64,000 bases of DNA from F1-80-MAGs062 sp046345315 (GCA_046345315.1 JBKDKA010000157.1:62001-126000); one strand, 5' to 3'. Numbered from the stretch's first letter, positions 8,328 to 17,611 are shown. Translations and numbers: made by a program. Notes: generated by a model not told the origin, from the sequence alone.

Positions 8328-9680
8328 TCAGGATCGCGGGCGCTGATCCATCACGGCCGTCATGAATCCTTCGATTCGGTTGTCAGTCAGCTGGATTCGT
8401 TCGGCGACACTGCTGATGCGTACGGCAGTTCGGTTCATGGGCTGCCGAGTTTCCCGGATCTCATTTCGAGAAATGATGATGTCCTTTGTTTTTCCCTGAA
8501 CATCGATAGCGACGCCATCTTCACCTCCATTGTCGATGATGCGATTGCTGTCGATGGTGTTGCGATTTCCCCAGAAGTCGAGGCCACGTGCCTCATCGCG
8601 AAACAGAATCCCGATTTTTCCATTGCCTCGAATTTCATTGTTTCGCATGACATTGTCGGTGTCATTGTGGCCAACTGAGATTCCGTAGTCTCGATTGTCA
8701 AGAATACGATTTCCCTCCGCGAGACCGTACTTCACACCCCAGCACCAGAACAGTCCCAGACCATTGCGTTCCAGAACGCAGTTACGAATCAGCGGTCGCT
8801 GCGATCCGGAACCCGGATGCATGCCAAGGTCGGCATTGTCATGGCTGTGGCACTCATCCGCGACAACATCGTGGCAGATCTGAAAGCTGAAGCCGTCGCC
8901 GTTGTAGTTGCGACTTTCCACCTTTCGGAACGTGAATCGAGTGCAGTCCTGCAGGAAAATTCCGCCTCCATAATTCCCGTTGAAATTCGCAACGTTCTCC
9001 CGATTGCCGTCAAGTGTCAGGTTCTCAATGGTGACGTCAGAAGCGTTCTCGCTTGTGAGCAGCGGGAACAGTGACGAGCAGGTGGGTTCACCGGACAGCC
9101 AGAGATTGTCACGAAGGCCGTCGTTGAGTTTGATTCGGTTTCCGGATCGAGCCACAATCTTTCGCTTGACGACCGTCGGTCCATTGTCGTGCGGGTTTCT
9201 GGCCAGAAACACAACACTGTCTCCGGTTCGAAAGCTTCCGATGTTTTCGAGCGTGACTTCCTGATCGTACCAGTCCGAATCTGCTGCCAGGCGAACGGAC
9301 TCCGACGGAATCCGAGTGATCACCGTTTCCGGCCCGCTGCCGGTCAGACGAATTCCTGATGCAAGTACAATGGCAGCGCGAAGCTTATAAGTGCCCGGAA
9401 GCAGGCGAACGGTTCCTCCACCAAGTCGTGCGACATAATCGACAGCCGCCTGAATGACTCGGTCATCCTTTCCCGCAAGATCCGGAGGTGTGCTGCCACC
9501 GGACTCGGGACCGACCGTGATGGTGAAGCGTTCCTCCCATTCGGGTTCGTGACGAGTGTCGCCATCGGTGGCTCTTGGAGAAGTGACAGGCGGTCGCTGG
9601 TCCGCCTGTGTGCCAGCCAGCCACGCAGCAGGAAGCAGAGACGTGGACATTCGAAGGATTGCGCGACGTGATGAACGCAT
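8328..9680 (-). CDS. exported right-handed parallel beta-helix protein
   Basis: A 450-residue secreted protein. The N-terminus SRRAILR followed by a hydrophobic stretch resembles a Tat-type signal. From about residue 60 the chain opens with a pectate-lyase-3-like segment (AAVDYVARLGGGTVRLLPG) and continues as repeated NxIxxN turns (for example NRILDN, NNEIRGN, NTIDSNRIIDN), the hallmark of PbH1 parallel beta-helix repeats. Such folds bind or cleave acidic polysaccharides, but no catalytic triad is obvious here. AGGAG lies 8 bases before ATG 9680. It is divergently oriented from the DUF1501 gene. Confidence 0.82.
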   Translation of the reverse strand: MRSSRRAILRMSTSLLPAAWLAGTQADQRPPVTSPRATDGDTRHEPEWEERFTITVGPESGGSTPPDLAGKDDRVIQAAVDYVARLGGGTVRLLPGTYKLRAAIVLASGIRLTGSGPETVITRIPSESVRLAADSDWYDQEVTLENIGSFRTGDSVVFLARNPHDNGPTVVKRKIVARSGNRIKLNDGLRDNLWLSGEPTCSSLFPLLTSENASDVTIENLTLDGNRENVANFNGNYGGGIFLQDCTRFTFRKVESRNYNGDGFSFQICHDVVADECHSHDNADLGMHPGSGSQRPLIRNCVLERNGLGLFWCWGVKYGLAEGNRILDNRDYGISVGHNDTDNVMRNNEIRGNGKIGILFRDEARGLDFWGNRNTIDSNRIIDNGGEDGVAIDVQGKTKDIIISRNEIRETRQPMNRTAVRISSVAERIQLTDNRIEGFMTAVMDQRPRS

Positions 9681-10023
9681 TTCTCGCTCCTGTTCGATCT
9701 TGATACTGTCCGGAAAACTGTATTCTGAAAGCGTAATCAGACGGGCACTGACATGTAAAGTGGCTGAGACATCTGCTGAAGAAATAACGCCGCTGCATTG
9801 CCTCTGCGGAATATCGCCGCACCTGAAGACTGTTCGTTTCGATTCTCGGCTGTCATTCTGAATTCGACTGTCATTCTGAAGAGGTTGTTTTCGCTGGTGA
9901 TGGATGTTGTCAGCGACTACTCTGTCCGGATCTGATGTCCGGAAAGAATGTGTTTCTGGAATGATGCGTCAATTTCCAGTTACCCTCCGAACTCAGATCC
10001 TGTGTGCAACGGAACCTTCAGAG
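9681..10023. other. divergent intergenic region with an 18-base-period direct repeat
   Basis: This 343-base divergent region lies between the beta-helix gene and the DUF1501 gene. It contains CTGTCATTCTGAA twice (9850-9862 and 9868-9880), exactly 18 bases apart. No clear promoter boxes are seen. Earlier in-frame starts for the rightward gene exist here (9904, 9961) but are less plausible. Confidence 0.5.
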
Positions 10024-11484
10024 ATGACTCCAGAAGCTGTTCGTATGAGATGGGATCACTCCTCTGCTGCTTTTCAGCGCCAGTCACGTCGGAGTTTACT
10101 CCGGTCGGCGGCCTGTGGTTTTCCGGGACTGTCATTGTCTGGACTTCTGCAGGCTCGATCATTGGCGGCGGAGCCGTCCGCTTCGAAGTCAGAGATTTCT
10201 CCGATCAGATCCTGCATTCTGATCTTCTATTACGGTGGACCCAGTCATCTTGATACCTACGATCTGAAACCCGAGGCTCCCGTGGATATCCGGGGGGAGT
10301 TTCGACCGATTTCCACATCCGTGCCGGGTCTGTCGGTCTGCGAGCATCTTCCTCGCATGGCTGCACGAATGCACAAGGTGGCGTTGATTCGGAGTATGCA
10401 TCATGGAAATCGTCTGCATGATTCAGCCTCCACAGAAGCACTGACGGGACGACCGTCTCCCAATGGCGATCGTGAGGAGTTTGCTCCGATCGAACAGTTC
10501 TTTCCCTGTTACGGATCGGCGCTCACAGCACTGCGCCCACGTTCGGTCGGCGACGTCAGTCATGCCGCTCTGCCTTTTGTGTTTCGGAATGTGATCGAGG
10601 TACCATGTCAGGGGGGCGGGTTTTTAGGCAAGGCATACGATCCGCTGCAGGTTCTTGTCGACCCGGATCAGCAGCTTTACCAGATTGGATCAATGACGCC
10701 GCTTCAGGATCTCAGTCGCACAAGAATTGCTGATCGCCGTCATCTGCTGGAAGCAATGGATCCATCATCGACCAGCCTGTCGACGACCGATGGACTTCGT
10801 CGATACTACGATCAGGCGTACCGTCTGCTCACATCAGAATCGCTCCATCAGGCACTGGATCTGTCTCGGGAGCCGGCTGAAGTGCGCCATCGATACGGAT
10901 TTGGTCCGGGGCCATCCGCGATCGGTTCAGGAGGCGGTGGTGGAAATGGTGCTGAAATGGCATGGGGCCGTCAGATGCGCGGTCAGAATCTGCTGCTGGC
11001 ACGTCGACTCGTGGAAGCGGGTGTGCCATTCGTGAATGTGTACGACTGCAGGCAGCAGGGGCAGAACTGGGATGCTCACCATCAGAATTTTTCACAGCAC
11101 CGCGATTTTCTGCTTCCACTGGCCGATCAGTCACTGGCAGCATTGATCGATGATCTGGATGATCGCGGACTTCTGGAGTCGACACTCGTGGTTGCTATGG
11201 GTGAATTCGGCCGGACGCCGAGAATCAACACCCTCGGCGGACGTGATCACTGGCCGGATTGCTATACAGTTCTGCTTGCGGGCGGAGGTGTTCGTGGCGG
11301 TACTGTGTACGGGGCGAGCGATCGGACGGGAGCTTTCCCTGCGGAGAACCCTGTGACTCCGGCGGATCTCGCTGCAACGATCTTCTGGAGATTCGGTGTT
11401 TCCCCATCGACCGAAATCCATGACCTGACCGGTCGTCCATGGCGTGTCGCCGACGGGCAGCCTGTGTCGCAGTTGTTCAGCTGA
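10024..11484 (+). CDS. DUF1501 family exported protein (sulfatase-like fold)
   Basis: A protein of about 486 residues with a twin-arginine signal (RRSLLRSAACG) and the family hallmarks: LIFYYGGPSHLDTYDLKP, RSMHHGN, a VNVYD segment, WDAHHQNF, GEFGRTPRIN and GRDHW. DUF1501 proteins are abundant in planctomycetes, are exported, and have an alkaline-phosphatase/sulfatase-like fold; their reaction is unproven. They often pair with DUF1549/DUF1553 proteins, but none is next door here. The frame is open from 9904. ATG 10024 is preferred because it places the twin arginine about 20 residues in. It converges on the Fur gene with only four bases between stops. Confidence 0.88.
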   Translation: MTPEAVRMRWDHSSAAFQRQSRRSLLRSAACGFPGLSLSGLLQARSLAAEPSASKSEISPIRSCILIFYYGGPSHLDTYDLKPEAPVDIRGEFRPISTSVPGLSVCEHLPRMAARMHKVALIRSMHHGNRLHDSASTEALTGRPSPNGDREEFAPIEQFFPCYGSALTALRPRSVGDVSHAALPFVFRNVIEVPCQGGGFLGKAYDPLQVLVDPDQQLYQIGSMTPLQDLSRTRIADRRHLLEAMDPSSTSLSTTDGLRRYYDQAYRLLTSESLHQALDLSREPAEVRHRYGFGPGPSAIGSGGGGGNGAEMAWGRQMRGQNLLLARRLVEAGVPFVNVYDCRQQGQNWDAHHQNFSQHRDFLLPLADQSLAALIDDLDDRGLLESTLVVAMGEFGRTPRINTLGGRDHWPDCYTVLLAGGGVRGGTVYGASDRTGAFPAENPVTPADLAATIFWRFGVSPSTEIHDLTGRPWRVADGQPVSQLFS

Positions 11485-11488
11485 CGAA

Positions 11489-11989
11489 TCAGATCATATC
11501 CAGTTTTCGATGGCGTCGTTCCGGCGGGCGAGCACACTCAGCGCAGATGCCGTGGACTTCCAGTCGATGCCCGCTCATTCGGAATCCATGATCTGCAGCC
11601 ACTCGTTCGAGCATCGCTGAAATTTCACTGTTCTCGAATTCAACGAGCTTTTCGCACTTCTCACAGATGAAGTGATCGTGCTGCGGGTAACCGTAATCGT
11701 GTTCGTAGACTTCTCGAGCATTCGCTCGAGCGACTTTGCGAATCAATCCGGCTTCTTCGAGATCGCGCAAGGTTCGATAAATTGTCGCGCGACTGACGCG
11801 ACCACCGTTGCTTCTTGGTTTGGAAAGGCGTGCCACGACCTGATCGGAATCGAAATGGTCATGGTCAGAAAAGATCTCTCGAACGATCGTCTCACGTTCC
11901 TGAGTCAGCCTCTTGCGACGCGTTCCGAGGAACTCACGAAATTTTTCAACGGGAGATACTGCAACGTCCTGCGGACCCAGACTACTCAC
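11489..11989 (-). CDS. Fur family metal-responsive transcriptional regulator
   Basis: A regulator of about 166 residues. An N-terminal winged helix (RLTQERETIVREIF, then RVSRATIYRTLRDLEEAGLI) is followed by the Fur dimerisation/metal domain with HDHFICEKCEKLVEF and the second Cys pair CAEC, giving the structural zinc site. His-rich segments (HDHF) supply regulatory metal ligands. Whether it senses Fe, Zn, Mn or peroxide is not clear. The frame runs up to TTG 12079, but GTG 11989, preceded by GAGGTGGGACC, fits both a Shine-Dalgarno and the family length, so I chose it. A FlgM-like gene lies upstream in the same direction. Confidence 0.88.
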   Translation of the reverse strand: MSSLGPQDVAVSPVEKFREFLGTRRKRLTQERETIVREIFSDHDHFDSDQVVARLSKPRSNGGRVSRATIYRTLRDLEEAGLIRKVARANAREVYEHDYGYPQHDHFICEKCEKLVEFENSEISAMLERVAADHGFRMSGHRLEVHGICAECARPPERRHRKLDMI

Positions 11990-12088
11990 GGTCCCACCTC
12001 GATCCAGCGACTGAAAACATTCCCACGGTGAACAGCATGAGCTTCGAACAGGTGCCCATTTGACGTCACATAAAGACAATCAACTGAC

Positions 12089-12394
12089 TTATGGCGAATT
12101 CTTAAGCCGCTCAATCATCCGCGTCATAGCCAGTTCCAGAAATTCTTCCGAATCATAATAACCGGAAGCGACAGCCTCACGGATTCTTTCGAGCTTCTGC
12201 TCGCGATTTCCAGAGACTTCGTCTGATTGAGAATTCGGATCAGTGGAATTCGGCCAGCATTGAGGTGCCGGATTTATGGATTCTGACGGATTTATTGAGA
12301 CACACTGTTCGGACGGTGGCTGTTCGGACACCGACCGTTCAGGCGCCGCGTTCTCAGCATTGCTGTTTGTGATTGCGTCTTCACCTGTTGCCAT
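12089..12394 (-). CDS. small FlgM-like protein (possible anti-sigma-28 factor)
   Basis: A 101-residue protein with a disordered N-terminal two thirds (Asn/Ser/Pro/Glu rich) and a C-terminal helical part beginning REQKLERIREAVASGYY. This resembles the sigma-28-binding end of FlgM (the RxAIxxGxY pattern). FlgM holds FliA inactive until the flagellar hook is built. The match is short, so the assignment is tentative. A perfect TATAAT (12400-12405, minus strand) lies only five bases before the ATG, suggesting a leaderless or nearly leaderless transcript. The Fur gene follows in the same direction. Confidence 0.55.
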   Translation of the reverse strand: MATGEDAITNSNAENAAPERSVSEQPPSEQCVSINPSESINPAPQCWPNSTDPNSQSDEVSGNREQKLERIREAVASGYYDSEEFLELAMTRMIERLKNSP

Positions 12395-12399
12395 GCCTG

Positions 12400-12405
12400 A
12401 TTATA
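12400..12405 (-). promoter_or_regulatory. perfect -10 box (TATAAT) directly before the FlgM-like start
   Basis: Read on the minus strand, the sequence is TATAAT, CAGGC, then ATG. If used as a sigma-70 -10 box, transcription would start at or next to the A of the start codon. No good -35 hexamer is visible 17 bases upstream. Confidence 0.35.
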
Positions 12406-12472
12406 GGCTTCCATCGAAATTTCAGAAGAGCCTGCTCTGAAAATCTCGTCCTGTCGCCTGAACCCGCTCAGC

Positions 12473-13297
12473 TCAGTCTTCCTCGGGAACGGCCACCTGA
12501 TCAGATTTTCTGATTTCTGACCCGAACAGCCAGACTGGCAGGTCGAACTGATGTGAATATTTTGTGAGTGTCCGATTCAGTTTCGTCGTCAGATCGCGGT
12601 TCAGTTTCTCAACCTCACGCTGGATCAGCGGTTCGGCCCATTCACCGATCTGACGAGGGACCGTACCCTTGCTGTGGCTGATTCTTCTGGCTCGGAAACT
12701 ATGAAGAGTAAAATACGCATTTCGAACGACGGGCTGAAAGCGAAGTGATCTTCCGGTTGTCGACGAGCTGAACTCCTGCTGCACTTCAAAATCTGCCGTC
12801 AGCGAGACTTCAACATCCGCCTCTGCGCTCACGCTCCAGAGCATCACACCATATGACCATTGCTGCTGTCTGGCCAATATGCGGAGTTGCCCGCCGAGTC
12901 GAAGTTCATAATGCAGGATGGATGACGATGTTTCGGGCAGTTGAGTCAGTTCAAGCCGAAACGTCTGATCCGGATTCAGGAGTGATGCGGAAATCTTCTC
13001 CCAGCTTCCGTGATTCACCGTCTTCCAGCGCCGGCTCGTTCGGACCTGCCCATTTCGCGTCCGGATATTCAGACCGGACTGAATTCGTTTCTCCTGCCCC
13101 CAGTCATCGTCATCTTCGAACGTCTCAGGAATCAGTGGAATCAGAATCGACTGAAGTCGATCCGTCAGATCGTTGCCGATTTGATGCTTCTCATCAGCTG
13201 CCGGCTCCTCTGGAATGATCAGCGTTTCCTGGGGAGCCCCATGAAGACTTCCGGTGATCAGGACCAGCAGCCATGAGAATATGACAGAAAGTCTCAA
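12473..13297 (-). CDS. secreted protein of unknown function
   Basis: A 274-residue protein with a clear signal peptide (a hydrophobic run in the first 18 residues, ending LHGA). The mature part begins with an acidic segment (EDDDDWG), continues with mixed beta/alpha sequence, and ends in a helical region (QREVEKLNRDLTTKLNRTL) and an acidic tail. I do not recognise a family. The frame is closed by TAG about 15 codons upstream and offers no ATG or GTG before the signal peptide, so TTG 13297 is the likely start. It lies downstream of the TolC-type gene with about 300 bases between. A periplasmic or envelope role is likely. Confidence 0.65.
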   Translation of the reverse strand: MRLSVIFSWLLVLITGSLHGAPQETLIIPEEPAADEKHQIGNDLTDRLQSILIPLIPETFEDDDDWGQEKRIQSGLNIRTRNGQVRTSRRWKTVNHGSWEKISASLLNPDQTFRLELTQLPETSSSILHYELRLGGQLRILARQQQWSYGVMLWSVSAEADVEVSLTADFEVQQEFSSSTTGRSLRFQPVVRNAYFTLHSFRARRISHSKGTVPRQIGEWAEPLIQREVEKLNRDLTTKLNRTLTKYSHQFDLPVWLFGSEIRKSDQVAVPEED

Positions 13298-13593
13298 ACC
13301 AGAAATCCGGAAATCGCGACGTGTGGCTGACGGAAAAACCTATTGTTGTGAAGCTCATGCGGAGACGCATCCCAGCGATTTGAGGAATCGTCGCGCCGTT
13401 GCAGATCATATGCCTGATCGATGCGAAAGTGCAGGGGATTCTTCAGGAAGTCTGCAGAGTCTTCTCTTCAGCGACCGCCCGATTGATCCAGATCGAGATC
13501 GAGATCGGTAGTACGCACCAATCTGAATTCTGCGAAACGATAGAGGATTGGTTACATCACGCAGGATAGTGGCGTGCAGGGGGAATGGTGTGG

Positions 13594-16032
13594 CTAGGGT
13601 GATGGCGTGCTTTCGGAGGTGCCGAAGGTATGTCCGCTCATCTGCGGCACAGGTTGGAAATCTGCGGCCGTGGAAGAAGCATCCGCGGAAGAAGCGTCCG
13701 GCGCTATTGGCGAGTCGCTGGGATACACTGCCGCGGAATCAGCGAGAGCCGTCAGTGAAGCGACGCCGCGCATGAGTGCGTTGTCGGCAAGTGCATAGCT
13801 GACCTGATTCTGCAGATAGAGGTACTCCGCACTTTGAAGCCGATTCTGAATCTGGAGGAGATCGTTGAGATAGAGTTCTGCCACTCGAACGCCGTCTGCA
13901 AGGAAGTCCCGTCTTGTCTGGCTGTAATCCAGAAGCCTCTGTGAAATGATCAGATACTCTCTCTGCTGAGGGAGCATCGCTCCGAACTTGTTTCTTCGGA
14001 TCGCCTGTTGTCGGACATCCTGACGGACAGCGCCAACAACATTTTCGAATTCTCGCTGCAGGCGAACCATGGATATCCGCTTCTGCTCTGAGGTTGCGCG
14101 AGCTGCTCGGAGTCCGGGTTCTCCGGTGGTAAACTGATCGGCGAAGGATTGTCCGACGTTGTACTGGGGTCTCAGCCCGGCCGAGTATCCGCTGAGGGAC
14201 ATGTTCAGAAGCGGCAGCATCTCGCTCTGAGCCAGATCGTATTCAATGGAAGCTGCTCGAATTTCGCGAATTGCCTGATGCACTTCAGACCTCAGATGAA
14301 CGGCCTGTTCCGCCTGAACATCAGGATCGACTGGCGGTGACTGGTGCGGAGGGATACTTGTCGTGACGACCTCGAAGGCAGTGAACTCCGTGTATCGAGC
14401 TGCGTAAATCAGTTCAAGAAGTGTTTCCTGCGCACTGACGACGTCATGTTCAGCCTGGATGCATTGAGTCAGTCTGCTTGAGACTTCAGCCAGGGCACGG
14501 TCAAGAGCTCCCGGAGTCACATCCACATTGATTCGTGACTTCATTTCATCAGCGATGGCCGAAGCGCGGCTCCACGAGGTAATCTTCTGAAGAAAATCAC
14601 CTCGAGTGAGTACCAGAGCCCAGTAAGCTCGGGCGGTTTCCAGCAGATGGTCCTGAATTCCGGCCTGCATCCGGTCGAACGCGATGTCCTTGTCGAGCTG
14701 CGCCAGCCTGACGCCTCCGGTGTTGTAAAGCTCACCGGCACCTCTCAGCAGCGGAAGTTCGTAGTTCAGTGCGAGCTGACTGCTTCCCTGATCATTCGGA
14801 CTGATGAACTGAGAGTTGCTGTTTTTCAGACCAAGCTGCTGGGACACGGAGATCTCACCACCGTAGCGGTCCAGTCTTCGAATTCCCGCTGCGGCGATCC
14901 CTGTGCGTGTTCGAAGTCGGCGAAATGCACCGTCGAGCGTACTTCCGACGGGCATGCTGTCTCGATCCCAGACTGTGTTTGCGAACGTAGTCCAGTCGAA
15001 ACCAGCGTCGCGACGAAGTTCTTCCTGAAGACTGATGTACCAGTCTGCGTGCAGAATCTTGAGTTCCGGAGCTTCATTCAGAGCTCTGTTGAGTGCTTCC
15101 GGCAGGCTCATGGCCATCACAGGACGGTTACGCAGAACAGGTGCGGTGATGTCTTTCTCCCACCACACGGCGAGCGAAGCGTTTTCACCGGATTCATCGG
15201 ACGGCGGCAGGTAAATTCCATCTGACTGGGGCTCCTGGGGCTCAATGAGCTGTTGAGCTTCAGAAGAGTCCTGTCCCTGCAGTTCGGGTAATGTCAGCTG
15301 CTGCTCTCCGGAAGGATCAGTGGTCCCGCTTCCGACTTCGGGAATGACTGAAGGCGACGGTTCGTTGTTTTGTAATGGAACCTGGTCTCCGGAATTCGAA
15401 ACTGCATTCAAGTTTCCGTCTGTCAGCACCGGCAGTGGAGGAACCTCCCGCGGTGCCTGCAGTTCCGGGGTAAAAGGTACTGTTTCCGTTGTTTCTGCTT
15501 GTTCAAGCGTTCCGCTCTGAAGAAGAGTGTGACCGCTGTAGGTTGTTGGACGTGTCGTCAACTGGTTCTCTGAGGCTCTGCCTTTACGAAGCGATGACGT
15601 TCGATTTAGAGTTGATTCTGAATGATGAATCTGTGGTTCCGGGGCCGAGACTGGAGACGATCGATGCCTGAGTGGCCGCTCCTCTCGCCGGATGTCTCTC
15701 CAAGTGGACTGCCGATTGAAAGAGGTTCCTTCAATATCGGAGGAATTGTCATTCGTTTTCCTGGGGAGCCCTCTCGGACTCTGGTCTCGAACGCCCGCCT
15801 GAAATGCGTCCTGGTTGACGCTGTACTGCCATGTCGGGCTCAGGGAGGGCTTTTCCACTTGAGAAGGCGGCGTACTCGTTCCTGATTGTCCGAAAGCCGT
15901 TCCTCCGACTGACCAGAGGCAGCCATGCACAATCATCACAGTGAACAGGGCGCGCAGAGAACAATCTGCTCGAAAGAAGCTTTCGAAACTCTGTTTTTTG
16001 AACGAGTCAGGAGTGAACGCCGGAATCAACAT
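13594..16032 (-). CDS. TolC-type outer membrane efflux protein with long N-terminal extension
   Basis: About 812 residues. After a signal-like hydrophobic segment (around 30-50, ending TAFGQ) comes roughly 250 residues of Pro/Ser/Gln/Glu-rich low-complexity sequence. The TolC/OEP domain follows from about residue 310 (MSLPEALNRALNEAPELK) to about 775, with the typical long helices (LLETARAYWALVLTR; LNDLLQIQNRLQSAEY). TolC proteins form trimeric channels for efflux or type I secretion; family members are usually 430-500 residues, so the N-terminal extension is unusual. The start is GTG 16038 or ATG 16032; I use the ATG. No inner-membrane pump is adjacent. Confidence 0.82.
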   Translation of the reverse strand: MLIPAFTPDSFKKQSFESFFRADCSLRALFTVMIVHGCLWSVGGTAFGQSGTSTPPSQVEKPSLSPTWQYSVNQDAFQAGVRDQSPRGLPRKTNDNSSDIEGTSFNRQSTWRDIRREERPLRHRSSPVSAPEPQIHHSESTLNRTSSLRKGRASENQLTTRPTTYSGHTLLQSGTLEQAETTETVPFTPELQAPREVPPLPVLTDGNLNAVSNSGDQVPLQNNEPSPSVIPEVGSGTTDPSGEQQLTLPELQGQDSSEAQQLIEPQEPQSDGIYLPPSDESGENASLAVWWEKDITAPVLRNRPVMAMSLPEALNRALNEAPELKILHADWYISLQEELRRDAGFDWTTFANTVWDRDSMPVGSTLDGAFRRLRTRTGIAAAGIRRLDRYGGEISVSQQLGLKNSNSQFISPNDQGSSQLALNYELPLLRGAGELYNTGGVRLAQLDKDIAFDRMQAGIQDHLLETARAYWALVLTRGDFLQKITSWSRASAIADEMKSRINVDVTPGALDRALAEVSSRLTQCIQAEHDVVSAQETLLELIYAARYTEFTAFEVVTTSIPPHQSPPVDPDVQAEQAVHLRSEVHQAIREIRAASIEYDLAQSEMLPLLNMSLSGYSAGLRPQYNVGQSFADQFTTGEPGLRAARATSEQKRISMVRLQREFENVVGAVRQDVRQQAIRRNKFGAMLPQQREYLIISQRLLDYSQTRRDFLADGVRVAELYLNDLLQIQNRLQSAEYLYLQNQVSYALADNALMRGVASLTALADSAAVYPSDSPIAPDASSADASSTAADFQPVPQMSGHTFGTSESTPSP

Positions 16033-16038
16033 AACCAC

Positions 16039-16601
16039 TCATTGCTAAGGACGCATGCAGAGTCAGGTTCAGCGATCTGTACGCGCAGAACTGACGCGCT
16101 GTCTTCGTTTGATTCGACCGTCGCGGTAGTTCAGCTTGAGTTTTACGGTCGTAGAGATTCTTCCGATTATTCCATCGTCTTTGAGACTGATGTATCACGG
16201 GCACAGATCCGGCATTTCAGCAGAAACTGCCGAACTGTTCGGCAGACGGTTGTTCGCTGAACCGCAGAAATATGCGCTCACATGAATTGTTCGGATAAGA
16301 AAGCTTCACGGCAGGAATTACCCTACCTCGATCTGGTATTCCCTCCTGCGACTGATGTTGTCAACTGTGACATGGCGTCTGTCGGAATCCGGCTGGAATT
16401 CCCGTCGACAGGGAATCCGGCTGTCCTCTTTGGCAGATGATTCGCAGATCAACTGATGTCGGATGCTGACGACCAGTCGGTTGACAGCACGGAATCCTCG
16501 GTCCATCCAGGACCGCCGGGATTCAAAGGGCCAGTTGCGATGAGCTTGCGCGCACCGGACGGCCTGAATTCAGTTCCTGTTACCCGGGCACGAGCAGATC
16601 C
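16039..16601. other. divergent intergenic region with a 12-base direct repeat
   Basis: These 563 bases lie between the TolC-type gene (leftward) and the LuxR-type regulator (rightward). GGAATCCGGCTG occurs at 16384-16395 and again at 16412-16423, with the short inverted pair GAATTCCCGTC/GACAGGGAATC between and around them. A GCCGAACTGTTCGGC palindrome lies near 16230. These are plausible operator candidates; no gene is supported here. Confidence 0.45.
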
Positions 16602-17279
16602 ATGGAAAAGGAATCAGAATCGTTTTCTGCAGCCGAAGAGCCAACTCTCTTCCTGATCGGACTTGAGGATCGACTCAGTCAGCTTCTTCTGTCCATGAAG
16701 ATTCGAGTGGATTCGTTCATTCGTCCTGAGGAGTTTCTGACCGCAGGGTGCATGGACCGTCCCGGGTGCATTGTCTGTGAGGTGAGTCTTGCCTCAGGCG
16801 TATCGGGATTTCAGCTGCTGAAGTTGCTTCGAGAGAATCGCTCTGATCTGCCGGTCATTCTGGTCAGTGGTGCGGCCGATATGTCGATGGCACTGCGAGC
16901 CGTCTCTGAGGGAGCAGTGACACTTCTTTCGTCGAGCTGTGATGCTCAGCTGGCATGGGAAGCGGTGCATCGAGGTCTTCAGCAGAATCGATGCAGTCGA
17001 ATGGATGGTGCTGCTCGTCGTCGAGTTCTGAGTCTGCTTGCGAGTCTGAGTGAAAGGGAATCGCAGATCCTCCGCTTGATTTCTGACGGACTCGCCAATA
17101 AACAGATCGCTGCTGAGCTCGGAGTATCGCTCCGTTCGGTGGAAAAGTGGAGAAAAGACGGGCTCGAAAAATTGGGAATCGAATCTCCTCTGCAGCTGCT
17201 CAAGATTCTGATGCAGGCTGGATTTCGCGGCTGGCCTCGGGAACTCTCGGAAGAGACTTCTCCGTCACTTCGATCCTGA
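16602..17279 (+). CDS. LuxR/FixJ-type regulator with degenerate receiver domain
   Basis: A 225-residue DNA-binding regulator. Residues 15-125 align by eye with a FixJ-like receiver: the strand-5 Ser/Thr (LVSG, Ser89) and SMALRAVSEGAV are kept. The acidic pair after strand 1 is lost (LIGLEDR), the phospho-acceptor position is Glu60 (VCEVSLA in place of TDLRMP) and the KP pair is SS (about 111-112). Residues 140-205 are a LuxR/GerE helix-turn-helix (LSERESQILRLISDGLANKQIAAEL, interrupted here only for description). It should bind DNA constitutively or respond to something other than phosphorylation. It is divergent from the TolC-type gene. Confidence 0.8.
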   Translation: MEKESESFSAAEEPTLFLIGLEDRLSQLLLSMKIRVDSFIRPEEFLTAGCMDRPGCIVCEVSLASGVSGFQLLKLLRENRSDLPVILVSGAADMSMALRAVSEGAVTLLSSSCDAQLAWEAVHRGLQQNRCSRMDGAARRRVLSLLASLSERESQILRLISDGLANKQIAAELGVSLRSVEKWRKDGLEKLGIESPLQLLKILMQAGFRGWPRELSEETSPSLRS

Positions 17280-17611
17280 GTGATCGCAACGGCCCGCGGT
17301 TGTTCAGTCAAAAGTGCGACAAGCTCCAGTCCCCGTACCTGGATGCGATCCATGGCGATGTGGCATCCATGAATTCGGGTGTTTCGTCATTCGCGAAGCT
17401 TCAGGATTCCGTGTTGCGATACTGGATTCTCGCCTGCTCAGACCGGAATCCCTGAGTAGTCTGGAGTTGAGATCTCTCTCAGTACTCTGTTGGATCGCCA
17501 GAAGCTTTCTCGTCGCGGTCCGTGTGCTCCTGTTGATTTTCGAACGATGGCGGTCATTTCGTCGGTCTTCGATGAGCCCCGGCGTTCATTCACCCTGGCT
17601 GTCGTCTCTGG

